Source: Sternotherus odoratus
Lineage: Eukaryota > Chordata > Testudines > Kinosternidae
Assembly (NCBI GenBank): GCA_032164245.1
Contig: JAVMKO010000001.1
Span: forward strand, 61,052,892 to 61,116,891
Length of the DNA: 64,000 bases
Direction of reading: 5' to 3'
The notes below the pieces were generated by a model. That model ran no database searches and was not told the origin of the DNA. It saw only the letters and a program-made list of their open reading frames with translations. The translations under genes were made by a program, and so were the position numbers. Below are positions 31,460 to 44,020 of the stretch, one piece after another (position 1 is the stretch's first letter; every line of letters starts with the position of its first letter).

Positions 31460-34145
31460 AACTGATTAATCATTTTGAACCATAGCATCATTCCTAAAGT
31501 ATGATCATTCCTAAAGTAGTTTAAATGAACAAGCATGAATGCATACAACAGTGATGCTAGACAGAAGTCAAAAATGAGATTTCTTTAATAAGTAATAAAG
31601 AGCAGGCCTAAAAACAGTAATTTAGCTGCTATTAAAGGATACTACTGGAGTTTTTTCTGGGCAATTCTTTTGGATGATGCTTTTCAAAGCTGTGAATATT
31701 TGTTTATATAAAGCAATGAATTGGTCTGAGAATTATGGGAGAACATAAACATTATTATTTGTTTCTGATATCAGTGCAAATACAAATCAAGTGCATTAAG
31801 TAATCTGTTCTATTCCAAAAGATGAGGGGAAATGTCAGAGTAACTCTCAAATAGCATTATTTTAAAATAAGCCTGTGCTTTATTAGAAAACATTTCTTTA
31901 AAAACCTGTGATTCAGTTGCAAGAAAGCAATGCTTGTTTACAGCACTCCTTTATTAATATTCACTTTGGAAGTGATGAAAATAGTATTTCAGATCCTAAG
32001 TATGATTGATGCCCAACATGAATAAACCTAACCACTAACAAATATGTGCTTCTCTTTTTGCACAAAACCATTTCCTAGACCAATAAACATAGTTACTAAT
32101 TAGAATTAATATTGGATACTGGCTTTGAGTGAATATAGCTTGGTAGTCAAAAGAATATATATCTATTTTTAGTTGAATTCTGGCTAGTACAGACTGAATA
32201 ATAAAGGTGAATCTTATTCTTTTTTCTCCATGCTGTTTTATTTTCTGTACCCCAGCTCACTTGAGGCTGAGAGAGAAGAAGAAAAAAAAAAAAAAAACCC
32301 TGAGAATCCATACTGAAACATTTGTGTTTCATTGATTGCTACCTGCGGGGACTATCCCAGTAATGACTGTGTAACAACTTTGGGGTGAAAATGATCTCCT
32401 TGTCTTGTCTTGTGTGGGATAACGCCCTAGTGTGAAGGACAAACGGCCAAAACCCCACTGCTGCTTTGCTCTAGGCTTGTCTTTTCAGTATGATTTTATT
32501 CACCATACTTTCTTCCTGCTGCTAGTTGCAGATGTATTTTTTAGACATAGTAGATTCTTTCTTATGAAAAGATAGTTTTTCTTATCATATTCAAGTGATC
32601 CTATTAAAACCTTTTGAAGGGTTTGAAGCACAGTGCAATTAAAGCCTGTGAATTCTGTCCTTCTCTTGACAAGATAAATCAAAGTATTAACTTTTGACTC
32701 AGATAATAATGTATTTTTAAAAAATTCTTCTAGCATCAAATTGGAAAGAAAAAAATATGGTGGATTATTTCATGAGGTAGAAAATAAATATTAAATGGTA
32801 AAAATAAGATGTTTGAGGGCACAATGTAAAGCTACCTCAGACTTAGTATGTCTCTTAGCTGTTTATTCAATCTGATGGTACTTAACTGGATTACTTTATG
32901 TTTGTGATCAGACCGTGAAAGGACACCATCAACTTAGCATCTTATCATTTTAAAAGTATATTTAAATAGTTTCAGATACAGTCCAGCCTCTCTACCAATT
33001 TATGTTATTTTTACAGTAACATTTTTCTATATTTTCAATATTTTTCTCCTCCTCTTGGTGCATGAAAGACCCATACCAACAAATGAGGAAACTGCCGAAC
33101 AGACACTGTGAAATTAACTTGACACAGTGTGCTGTGAGTAGAGCTACGTGAAATTTTTCAGACAAATTACACATAAGACAAATCACACATAAGGACCCAA
33201 CTGTGCCAGGTGCTGTACAAGAAGAATTTTTGACATTTTCAAAATGAAACGTTTCAAATTTTTATTTCAAAATAATATTTCAGTAAGAAATTCAGCTGGA
33301 TTTATATAAGACACAAAAAGGAGTATAAAAAACTGAAAATTACATAAAGAAAACCTGTTTCACCAAGAAAAAATGAAAAATTGCTGTTTCTGATCACCTT
33401 AAAAAAATCTGGGGAAAAAAATGTTTCATTTCAATCACCAAACCAAAAAAATATTTGTCTCTCAGATCATATCTTGGTGCCATTTATTTCATTTTCTGTA
33501 GATTTTATGTTTAACATTTATTTAAACTCCTGTGCAGTACGTTCATATCTTCATTCGTGAGTAGTTCTAGGGAAAGTTTATTTCCAGGTTAGCAGTTGTT
33601 AACTCATTTGAACTGCGAATTGTGGGTTCTAGCTACTTTTTGCTAATTGAAAGAACAGATTTCTTATGCTGTATGTAGAGTGAGAGTGGGTTTATATTTA
33701 CAATTTTCTGCAAACCTGTCAACACAGCAAAATGTCATAGCAGACTCTTTTTTTTTTTTTTTGGAAGGTGGGATGCATTTCCTTTATTATATTAATGTAA
33801 CCTGGCTGGATGAATTCCACCACCATGCTGGGTGATTCCACTGAATAATACTGACTTCCTGTTAAAAATACACTGTTTTCTAGTAGGGCAAGTGGAATTT
33901 TAAGCCTTCAGAAACCAGACTGAATAGCCTCTTTCTATAAGGCATAATTCCTATAAACGATTATGCAGAAGCCATCTATCACAGAGAATGTTACTTATAT
34001 TATCATACTATTTTTGGTGAACAGAAGATTCAGGATTTCATCTGATTTTAAACTTCTCCTCCCTGAATTTGAACTCTTAATTTTGTGACTGTGACTGGGC
34101 ACAGGTAGATTGAATACTCTTTTCCTTGTCTTCTGGTCTGCTTGA
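31460..34145. other. Mostly unique AT-rich DNA
   Basis: A fold-back-family remnant lies around 33140-33480 ('gagctacgtgaaatttttca', 'aaaatgaaacgtttcaaat', 'gtttcatttcaatcacca'). Poly-T runs occur near 33749-33764, poly-A near 32281-32296. No exon recognised. Confidence 0.45.
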
Positions 34146-34465
34146 AGCTTGAACATATTGGCCAAAATTTTCAAAAGAAACTAGAGACACAAGGTGGGTG
34201 AGCTTGTCTCTCTCACCAACAGAAGTTTTTCGAATAAAAGATAATTACCTCACCTATCTTTTCTCTCTAACATCCTAGGACCAACACAGCTACAACAACA
34301 CTGCATGCAAAAGAAACTGGTAATTTTAGGTGTCCAAACTTAGATGCTTCAAAGAGACCTGCTTTTAAGTCAGTCCTGTGCATGTACTCTCTGAAAATCA
34401 AAGTGCCTGTAAGGTATCTTAAATTAGGCACTCAAAAAAATCACTTTTGAAAATCTTGGCAATTG
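34146..34465. repeat. Dispersed repeat split by a nested retroposon-like insert
   Basis: The outer text has inverted ends, 'ggccaaaattttcaaaag' and 'cttttgaaaatcttggc', and words such as 'aggtgtccaaacttagatgc' common in reptile intergenic repeats. It is interrupted by the 126-bp insert at 34183-34308. Confidence 0.45.
34183..34308. mobile_element. Retroposon-like insert with 10-bp target duplication
   Basis: The perfect direct repeat aaaagaaact flanks it at 34173-34182 and 34309-34318. The insert begins agagacacaaggtgggtgag and ends 'cctaggaccaacacagctacaacaacactgcatgc'. The same ending occurs at 60600-60660, so this is a dispersed family. A 10-bp duplication is longer than for hAT or LTR elements and suggests target-primed retroposition. 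The LINE or SINE class is unknown. Confidence 0.7.
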
Positions 34466-36758
34466 GAAGTGATCATATACAAGAGCAGCTACTTGCCAAT
34501 ATAGACCCCTTTCATGATATTTGTGAACTAATAGGCATGTTCTGAGACAGATCTGATCGAAGAAGAACATAACTTTCATGTTCCTAGAATTGTTGCCTCA
34601 CCACATATTATTTCAAAGCTTGTGAACAGCACACTAAAAAGGTTGTTTGAAGAGCAACTTGAATTGGTCCACTATATGAGCATTGATTTTTGTGCTTTGG
34701 AGCTTTACCATAGTTACCCTAGGAAAAATAGAGAAATGACTGCAGGAGACACAACCCAAAAGCAATTTTCTACATTGTGAGCACAACCAGGGAAGAAGGT
34801 AATGTTTCAATATGCTGAACACTCAGTAGCCCTGTTTATGCTTGGCATCTTGGCTCATGACAAGATAGCAATGAAGACTGAACCAAAACAGTAGGTAGGA
34901 TTCAGTCCTGGAGGACATGGTATCTCTAGTGTTCCTGCTAGACAGGAAGTGAAATCATTCACATCGTATTACAATGAAAATGATTTGCACATCATTTTGT
35001 CTGACCTCAGAAACAGCTAATCAAATATTTTAAGTTCTTCTATTCAAATATAGCAATCCACCTAGCATTCAAAAAGATTTATTAAACCAAACACTGAAGC
35101 CTGGTTGCGAAAAAGAAGATCAAGTCCAATAAATGTTCCTTTCTGATGGTCATTATTTATTCATTGCAAGTAGAACTTTAAAGCAAGGTAATTTGGAGTA
35201 AACGGATACATTGTTAATGGTTATTCCTCACATAGGAATAAAAATTAAAAATTTAAGACTGCTAGACCTAGAAGGCTGCTGTTTTGATGAAAGTGCCCTT
35301 TTTAAGTGCACAAGAATGTAATCATCTACTTAAATGCATTTTGCAAGTATGCATTGTATTTTTCAAATACTAGGTCACTCCTTGTGACCAGAGAGAAAAA
35401 ATTAAGTGGTTTATTTTTTCAGCAACATGCACTGCTTTGTTTTTGTTTGTTTTCATTTTAGTCTTAATTTTCACTGGGGTTTTAGAAAGTATGCAAGACT
35501 TGAGAAAGGAAAAAAACACATTTGAAGTCTCCCTAATTAACTTTTAAAAGGGCTCTGACCAAAGACAATTGGAAAAACTCAACCCTTTTGTATCTCTATT
35601 GAATTTTAATGCTTAACATCCATGGATTTACAGCAGAGATGAGATTGACCTACAATATTTTGTCTGTTGTGAAGCCATTGTTTCTATTTGTACATGGCTC
35701 AGACAAGATTATACTTATTTATCTATGTACACACAATCTCGAAATAAAATATAGCTATTAAAACAAATGAGATTGTAACTTTAGCTTCATGGTATCTACT
35801 CTCATGGGAATAGTTTACATACACAAATATTAGAAAATACAGAATGTGTTGAAAAAATATTTAAGATTCCTCACAAAAGGAGATGTCATTTCAAAAGATT
35901 CACTGATAAGCCCAATGAGTGAGATTCTGTGCTCTGCTTCTTTGAGGAGCCTGTACTTATGCAAAGCTCATTGTAGCACCAAAGCCCACTGATACTTTGA
36001 AAAACAGTGGACTGCCCGGAGATCCCCTTTCAAATAATTACATTTCATGTTATGTAGGGGTTCACAGATAATCCAATTGCCCTTGCTCCTGAAGTTCTGT
36101 GTACTTCCATAAAAACATCCAACAGACTAGTGGTCACCAGGACTGAAGTAGTGGTTTGCAAAGCTGCTCTGCAACCTTGAAAGAGGATTGTGTTCCTTAC
36201 CTTTTTCTTTCTTCTCACAGAGTTGTATTCTATTTAATCTGTGCTGAACTCAGAAGGGACCTAAGCAGACAGAATGAGGAAAGGTCTGTGAGAGCAACAA
36301 TTAAATACTATCCGAGTTGAACAAGCTTCTTCTGTTGCTTTGGAAATGCTGTTTGCCAAACGTCATGTTACTTGCTTAAATATTTGATTTTAATTATAAA
36401 AGTTTTTTGAAAAAAATCAGCAGTAGAAAATAATTAGCCCCACAGACCGTTGAGGTTTCACAGTATGGATAGTAGGAGGAATTGTAAAGAGACTCAAGGC
36501 GAATTGACTCATAAAATCCTCAATCAATTAATAAGTCATTTTAAACTATATAATCTTCAAACCCATCTGAACAGTGAATCACAGCATTTTGTAACTCATA
36601 AATCGTTCTTAATACATTACATTTCTTAGAATACACCTTTTCTGAATTAACTCATTTAGGCATCATTATGTATTCCACAGGTATCCCAATCAAATTTAAT
36701 ATAAATATTCCTTTGCTTATGCCCTAAAATCCTTCACAATGGGAGTTGTCCATATGGT
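34466..36758. other. Unique AT-rich DNA without detectable repeats
   Basis: This is 2.3 kb free of any element I can recognise, with no long open frame and no terminal repeats. In a repeat-saturated window this makes it a candidate for conserved non-coding sequence, but sequence alone cannot show that. Confidence 0.4.
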
Positions 36759-36766
36759 TGTAAAGC

Positions 36767-37473
36767 CAGGGCCGGCGACAGGAATTTTGGGGCCCCGTAC
36801 GGCAGATCGTACGCCCCCCCCCAGTCTCCCGCCGCCCACGGGGCCCCCTCCCCCGGTCTCCATCCGCCCACGGGCCCCCCCGCCAGTCTCCCGCCGCCCG
36901 CGGGCCCCCCTGCCAGTCTCCCGCCGCCCACGCCCCCCCCCTGCCAGTCTCCCGCCGCCCACGCCCCCCCCCCCGCCAGTCTCCTGCCGCCCGCAGGGTT
37001 CCCCCCCGGCTGCTCTCCCGCCACCCGCGGCCCCCCCCCGCCAGTCTCCTGCTGCCCATGCCCCCCCCCCGCCAGTCTCCCGCCGCCCGCGGGGCCCCCC
37101 CGCCAGTCTCCCGCCGCCTGCAGCCCCCCCCCGCCAGTCTCCTGCCACCCGCGGAGTTCCCCCCCCTCCGGCCGGTCTCCCGCTGCCCGTGCCCCCCCCC
37201 CCCGCCGGTCTCCTACCTCCCGCGGGCCCCAACCCCCGCATACGCTGTGGCCGCGTGGCCCGGCCGGGAGAAGCAAAGGGGGGCGGGGGAGGCTGCTGGG
37301 GGCCGGGGGAGGGGGCTGGTGAGTGCTGCAGCGGCTGCCCGGAGCTGCGCCTTGCTCACAGCCCCGGCGACAAGGGGGTACAGCTGCGTACCGGGCCCCA
37401 GACTTCAGGGGCCCCCCTGAAGTCCGGGGCCTGGTACAGCTGTACCCGTTGTACCCCCCTGTCGCCGGCCCTG
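36767..37473. mobile_element. hAT element with 13-unit minisatellite (family X, copy 2)
   Basis: The perfect 8-bp duplication tgtaaagc lies at 36759-36766 and 37474-37481. Termini are CAGGGCCGGCGACAGGAATT and the inverted CTGTCGCCGGCCCTG. The interior from about 36815 to 37230 has roughly 13 units on the theme 'ccagtctcccgccgcccgcgg' with C-runs, against 4 in the 17552 copy. The length difference between copies (707 versus 437 bp, 270 bp) equals nine 30-bp units. Proline- or glycine-rich open frames on both strands here are read-through of the array. Confidence 0.95.
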
Positions 37474-37481
37474 TGTAAAGC

Positions 37482-38789
37482 TAACACTAGTCAGTAAATG
37501 GTAAAGGACTCTCTGGGACAGATATGGAACAGTCAATACTATTTCTAAATCAAAGCATGCAAAACTGCTTTGGCTTCATCTGCCCACTTCATATTCTTGT
37601 ATGTGCTCCGTGACATGGTAAAGATGGATGTCATGATATGTTATAAATTATAAGTTAGAAAAACAGACAAAGGTGAATAAAGGAGTGTGGAATATTTCTG
37701 GTGAAGCCAAGGACATAGAATGTCAACTGGAAAACAAATGCGTTGTTTGTAAAAACGAGGCACTAGGGAATCCACAGCCATTTCAAATATATTGCCTTCT
37801 CTACGATTCTTTAATACTGTAGTATCATTACAACATGGGGAAATTGGAAACCCAAATCCTTGACATAGTTTTGCTTGGGAGTTGTAGGAATTAGGAGAAT
37901 TTAAGCAAGTTTCAAAAATTATCCTTGAATGTATGCTTCCAGACAGCTAAAATGTTTCATTTAGCCAATATTACAGTGATATGCCTTTAACCATAGTTAA
38001 TCAGTAGTATTACTCTGTGTCTGAGACAACTGTCTAATCGTCCATTAACAACATCTTTAGTTATTCCAGGGACACAAAATGATGCCTGTACTCCTGTTGA
38101 GTGCATTTAACAGTTTACTTATAGGGAGATTTGTGCAACTTACCCCTGTTATGGAGCAGAGAGTGTATCACAAATAACAGCTACTATAATCTATAATAAT
38201 ACAAAATAGAGTTTGGGTAAAAACCAATTCATGGGCATTTTGATGGACAAATGCAGCAGCTCACTCTACACAAAGTAAATAATTGTTAATACCTACTCCG
38301 TGTAGGTTGTGGCATGAATCTAAAATGTAGCATTGCTCTGTGCTGTGGTTGGTGTGAAGTTGCATTTCACCAGTGAGCTCAGTAGTGAATGAAATCTGAG
38401 GATCATAGTATGCAAAAGGCCAATCCCCACAGATCTGTGTCAGACAATATGAAGTGGCTTTTCCTCCACAGTCCATTCAAGTCATCCCTAGTAGGTGGCC
38501 TGGTTACAATGCTGCCGTTGGCTCCCAAACTGTTGTAACCCATGCTAAGGTTGTGGCTCTTTGCCCTCTTAGCAGGTAGATCATGTTTAGAAATTTATGA
38601 GTCTGCTACTGCATTTTAGTTAATGTGCATGGCTTAAGCAGTAGAAGTTCATATATTTAGATTTGGAGGTTCTGTATTCATTCCCCAGATAATAGCTGTG
38701 TTGGGGGCACTGTTACAAATCTGATCAGGTCAATATGCTTGGGACCTGGTGCTTTTCTGTAGGGCTGTGCTCTGTTAGTCAGCCTCCAT
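37482..38789. other. Unique AT-rich DNA, no gene recognised
   Basis: No terminal repeats, arrays or exons that I can support. Confidence 0.45.
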
Positions 38790-39840
38790 GTAAAACCCCT
38801 GGAAGAGATCATGAAATAACATGAACTCATTTGCCAGTGTTATGCAGATAATATTCAGCTCTACAGCACCTTTGCATTTGGTGCATACAGCACCTGCCAC
38901 TTATCTCAGTGCCTGGATCAAGAGAAACTTTCTGAAGCTAAAACGATGGTGGAGAAAAACAAATGTTTTGAGGAACTGGATTGACTGAAGGCCAGAGCTG
39001 CTAAAAATAATGCTTCCCAGCGCTGGCTGCTCAGAAATCTGCAACCTCTCCTCAAAGATGATAGCCAGGCCATGGTGATTCACTTATTTTGCACTTCTAG
39101 GTATGGCTATTGCAGCACATAACGGAATTAAAACAAGGTCCCTGAAACAACTCCTGCTGGTTCAGCAAGCAGCAGCACACCTGCTCATCAACCCAACGCA
39201 CTTGCCCCCAGACACTCCATTTGCTCCCCACTGAATATTGGATTCAATTCACAGTTGTACTCCTAATCTTCAAAACCCTTGATCGATGCAGTTCAAGGCA
39301 AGTTTTACATTACTGACCTTTGTCAGCATAGCTGTGTCAGTCAGGTGCATGACCAGTTGTGATCCCTGACCAACATAACTGTGTGGGCAAAAGCCCCTAG
39401 TGTAAGCTGCTGAAACATCTAAATTGTGCTTCTGTTGTTATAACTCGTTTTGCGCCAGGGCTGGAATAAGTTATATCAGCAAAAGTGAAGCTTTGCTGAT
39501 CTAAACAGCATCTAAGCAAGGAGCACTTTATTTGTTTAGTATACTGTTAAAATTACACTATGCAGACTAGGAGCATTTTGCCCTGGCCAAAGAAACCTCA
39601 AAGATCACCTGTCACTTTGAGATTAAAGACCGCCTCATTGATTGAGGATACTGGAGTTGTCAACAAATAGAGTGAAATTAGTGGGTGGAGGAACAAAACT
39701 TTCCTGTTAGATGGTCCCATTTTGGAGTTCCATTCTTAAAGAACTGAAAACAGACCTGGCTCTTAGTGCATTCAAGAAAGAATTAAAAATCCACCTTTCT
39801 GTGTTAGGTTTGCCAAGACGACGACTTATAAAGCAAACAA
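38790..39840 (+). mobile_element. L2-clade LINE relic (reverse transcriptase to C-terminus)
   Basis: Near 38840-38860, 'tgttatgcagataatattcagctc' encodes CYADNIQLY, an eroded form of the YADD catalytic block. It is followed by LSQCLD at about 38910. Around 39150-39200 the frame gives LLLVQQAAAHLL, the L2-type 'QNAAARLL' region. After a nested MITE, 39720-39800 gives ELKTDLALSAFKKELKIHL, the usual extreme C-terminus. Many stops and shifts are present, so it is ancient and inactive. L2 is the best clade match but was not tested by alignment. Confidence 0.6.
39296..39525. mobile_element. Decayed MITE nested in the L2 relic
   Basis: Inverted words are visible: 'gtcagcatagctgtgtcagtca' against 'tgaccaacataactgtgtgg', and 'agttatatcagcaaaagt' toward the right edge. 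It fits a known style of reptile MITE ending in 'ctatgccagcaa', but the termini and duplication are too eroded to fix. Confidence 0.4.
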
Positions 39841-40004
39841 CATCCACATCAAAACCAAAGCAGAGAGGACAAGTATTGAATAAAACTGGAGACAAAAGTC
39901 CTGTAATTTTTTGTAAGTCGTGGTGGGCACTCGTATTTCATCCTGTTCTGTGGATGAATGAGACTCCAAGTGCCAGGGCTGTCAACAAGCAAGTTTTAGG
40001 AATA

Positions 40005-40387
40005 CAGTAAACCCTCGATTTAACGGACCTCGATTTAACGGACTTCGGATGCAACGGACAAAATTTCTGAGCAAGTCTGATGCATCCGAAATCCATTTCT
40101 CGCGGGCTGGCTGCCGGCTCCCGGCTGCCGCCCGGGTCCAGGCAGCGGGCGGGCTGGCTGCCGGCTCCCGGCTGCTGCCCGGGTCCAGGCAGCGGGCGGG
40201 CTGGCTGCCGGCTCCCAGCTGCCGCCCGGGTCCAGGCAGCAGGCGGGCTGCGGAGCTGCCGCCCCGACCCTGTGGCGGGCGGGCTGCTGCTCCAACAGCT
40301 CGTTGGTTTTTTTTATTAAATAACGAACTTTTTGATTTAACGGACACCCCCTCGCCCGAATTAGTCCGTTAAATGGAGGTTTTACTG
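40005..40387. mobile_element. Tigger/pogo-type MITE with 46-bp minisatellite, copy 2
   Basis: The ends are the same as in the 18490 copy and it is flanked by TA (40003-40004 and 40388-40389). It has three 46-bp units rather than four; the 47-bp length difference is almost exactly one unit. Outside the array the two copies are nearly identical, implying that both inserted recently in evolutionary terms. Confidence 0.94.
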
Positions 40388-40389
40388 TA

Positions 40390-42884
40390 CTACATTCACT
40401 TAACTTCTTAAACAATGTGGAGTTCTCTTCACATAAAACAAAAAGAACATCCAATGGATAATCCTTTTATTTTTCATTGAAGTTGACCGTAAATGGATGT
40501 TTTGGGGAGGTGCAATGGCATCATGCACATTTCTGTGATCAACTCTTTTTTTCTAGTATTTAGTTTCAGATAATGAATCTACTGTAAGAGCAGAATATAC
40601 GTTTTTTCAGCAAAACTATACTACATTGACTGAATCATGGCCTGACTAGTACAGGCTGTAAGGGAGTTTCAGGCACCCCCCTTTACATCTCTGTGCTGGC
40701 AAAAGCTCTACAGAGCTGCTACATTGCCTCTGCGTGCAGGTGAGCAGGAGGCAGCAGGGGATGGATGGAGCCTTAGCTGTACTCCCTCAATATGTCCAGC
40801 AGTGTAGCTGTGCTGACAAGTTCAGGCGCATACGCAGTCCTGGTATAGATTGGAATGTCATGATCTAGCCCCAGATAAGTAATGAGAGAAGGGAGTGGTT
40901 TCTTTGTAGCTGGTGTACCCCTATACCCATTGCACTTTTAGAATACAAATAGTTGCTTAAAGCAATTGTTTCTTTTGTAGCACTTCATCTGCAAGAAGGT
41001 GATGTTGACAACTCTTGACATTCACCATTAGCACCTTAATGAAATCGGGCTTTTATTTTTATAAGGGCATGAGTAGACAAAACAACAGGATACTATTGCT
41101 TTTAGCAATTATTTACCTGAACTGATAGGCTGGAAAATTGACTGGAGTCTTCCTTGGTCTTCTTACCAGATTGTGATAGCCTGGAGATAAAGATGTGCGA
41201 CAGAACGGTTTATAGATGAGCACTATGTCACTACTTAATGTTTGTCATCTCTTCTCTTTCTTTCTTTCTCTTTCTTTCTTTCCTTCTTTCTTATAAATAG
41301 AACAGAAGATTTTACAATTAAATGCATTGTCTCCCCGCCAGGAAGCTATCAGCAAAGACAGACAATAGTACTGTAGCTGAACTTCGTGGTGTAAATTGAC
41401 TTTATAATGCATATAACTTCAGAACATTAATGAGGGAAAATATTTAGGCTCACTCTCTGGACTCAGGCTCAGTTCAGTCGTATTTGTATGCCTTTGTGTG
41501 TGTACTTTTGTAAATATATTTGTTATGGATTTGTTCACATGAATTGATAAAAAGTTTAGGATTGTAGCTAAAATTCTTTTTTTTTTTTTTTTGTGATTAA
41601 GATACATTTGGTTTGCCTGAAAACTAAAGTAGTGGGGTTGTGAATGACAGGAGTGAAAATAAGGGGTTTAGTTGGAGTGAGAGTGGAGGAAGAAATAGGA
41701 ACAGAGGGGAGTTGGAGTTTGAGGAGGTAGGAATTGAGAATGAGGGAAGGAGAAGGCAGATTGTTTTTGTGTAAGTATTTTCAGCATAAAATGTGTATCA
41801 TAATTAGGTGTTACTTAGTTTGGTATAAAGCATTCAATAGTTCTTTGACATAGCTCTGAGCTGGAATTACATCTGGGATACTGGCATACTGAAAGAATTC
41901 CCTCCAAAACACAGAGATGTTTAGCAAAACGTAGTATCCCCCATTGAAATTCTAAGGTGAATTTATTTTCTACCTTTATTATCTACAACATAGATATGGT
42001 ATGGACAGTGTCAGTCAGGCCTGTACTAGTCAGGCCATGTCAGTCTTCTCGAGATTGCCATAACAGTGCACATGAGCCTTATTCAGTGCACCCACCTTCT
42101 GCTATTAAAATAGGTTCAATCCTGTTCAGTGATTCATTTTCTGTCCTCTGTACTGTGAGTACCAACAGGCATGTCAGCCAAGCAAGTAACGGACATCAGT
42201 CCATTACTGGAAAATAAAGATAATCAACTCATTTCACCGAGGCCACTAAACAGATGATTTCTTTCGGTTCCTAGCAACATTACGATCCACTGGTGATACC
42301 AAGATGTAGAAGAATGTGTATGTCTGTATTCACCAATCACCAGAATTATCTAGTTCCCTTTGATTAACATTTTAATGGAAAAGTTCCCACTTATTATGAA
42401 AAAGGAATATTATAAGTCCGGTTGTCAGATTAAAATAGAATTAATGTCATTTCCTTCATTAACTTACTATACAAACCTGCAATTCTGCATGCATGGTGCC
42501 TTCTTTTTATTAAAACACGTAGAAGAATAATTTAAGAGAAATAAGTAATATGTAACTTGCCAGCATATATTTGTTAAATGCATTTAAAGACTCATCTTTC
42601 CTTATTCTGTCCTTCCCCTTGTCCCATGAAGTTCTGGGTTTTGTAGGGTTTGCTGTTTGTTAGTTTTTAACTGGACAATCATTTTCCACATTGTTACGCA
42701 ACATCATAAGGCAACTGTGTGATACTGAGATCTGGAATTATTGTGCGTAAACTATTTCTGCTAACAAGAAAGATTAACTGTCAGGTATTTTGATGGAGAG
42801 ACATGCATCAGATCAGTCTCTGAGTGCAGTGCATCTGAACTAGAACTCAAATGACAACTGCCATGAGGCACCAAAGAAAGGGTC
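40390..42884. other. Mostly unique AT-rich DNA
   Basis: It contains a (CTTT)n microsatellite (41255-41292) and a poly-T tract (41577-41592). The region 40640-40930 is GC-richer but shows no termini. No gene recognised. Confidence 0.45.
41255..41292. repeat. (CTTT)n microsatellite, imperfect
   Basis: A run of CTTT units with single-base interruptions on the + strand. Confidence 0.88.
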
Positions 42885-43140
42885 ATTTTTAAATGAAACG
42901 TTTCCATTTTTGCCGGAAACATTTTAGCTTGAATAAGAAAATTTTGGGGGTTTGTGCATTTCGTTTTTTGACAAAATATCAGAATTGTCGGCAGAAAGCT
43001 GAAATTTTTGAGAGAAAATTCGTTTTATTCAAACCCCACTTTTCTCAGACTCACGGAATCGGAAGGAGCAGGGAAGTTTCAGCTCAACGCAGCTGGAGAG
43101 GTCAGGGTGTAAGGGTGGCTCAAAGGGCCAGATTTTTAAA
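42885..43140. repeat. Fold-back-family remnant
   Basis: Words such as aaatgaaacgtttccatttt and 'gaaatttttgagagaaaattc' match the arms of the 16.4-kb fold-back family. No complete inverted pair or target duplication survives. The text just after it ('cagatttttaaaggcaatta') resembles the outer repeat at 34146. Confidence 0.4.
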
Positions 43141-43624
43141 GGCAATTAGGTGGCTAAGGCTGCCGGAGTCTCCCAGTGACTGCTGCACTGGCTGGTGATC
43201 AGCAAACCAATGTTATGCTCCTTCCCATTCCTGCTCCTGACAGGTACTTTATGTGGATTTGGAGGAGGATGGGCTAGAGTTGAGATTCTCTTACCTAAAG
43301 ATTTCTAACATCTTGGAGGGATCTTCAGCTGCTCAGTTAGGACAGTATTGCAGCTGCTTCACACAGACATAGGGCAGGCTGAGTATCTGGCCTATTAACA
43401 GTGTCATCAACTGTTGCAACTTGTTGTAGTCTCACAATACATCTGGTGTTTTCTTAAAGTCGCAGCTCATAAAGTCAAGTGGTCATAGGACATTTTTTAG
43501 TTTGCATTTAAAAAATAAATAAATTCTAGCCCTCATGGTTGGAGAGAAAAGACTGAAAATGTGATTCAAGTACACAGACTCAAAAATTAGAAGGCAAATA
43601 AAAAAATTCTCAAATTTCTGATTA

Positions 43625-43659
43625 TAAAATAAAATAAAATTTTATTTTATTTTATTTTT
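43625..43659. repeat. (AAAAT)n/(ATTTT)n palindromic microsatellite
   Basis: AAAAT units run directly into ATTTT units, making an AT hairpin of about 35 bp. Confidence 0.88.
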
Positions 43660-44012
43660 AAAAGCTCATGATGATTAAGCCAATCTCTTAATTCTGGAGC
43701 CTGAATAATAATTAATGAATGCCTAGGGTTGGCAATGGTGCTATAGGTCCTGTTTCAATTCAAGCTATATCAACCTATATAGACGTCAGAAGGACATTCT
43801 GGGTACTCATAGGCTGATAAGCTCATCAAGAGCTTCCCAGAATGTAAGAGCCTCATGTTGTAAGTTGTAAATTTTGACACATAACAGGGCTTATGGAGGA
43901 CAGAACATGACCCACCAGATATGTGTATTCATCCTATTCAAGGTTCTCTGTGTGGAATAGCAATCTGGCTTAGATAAAAATGTGTATATTTCCAAATGCA
44001 TTCTCACTAATG
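43660..44012. other. Unique DNA, nothing recognised
   Basis: No feature supported between the microsatellite and the next hAT element. Confidence 0.45.
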
Positions 44013-44020
44013 GCATAGAC

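Noticed and set aside
36717..37497. Frames up to 252 codons, Pro- or Gly-rich
   Set aside because: Same array in the second hAT copy. Frames exist on both strands at the same place and begin or end outside the transposon.
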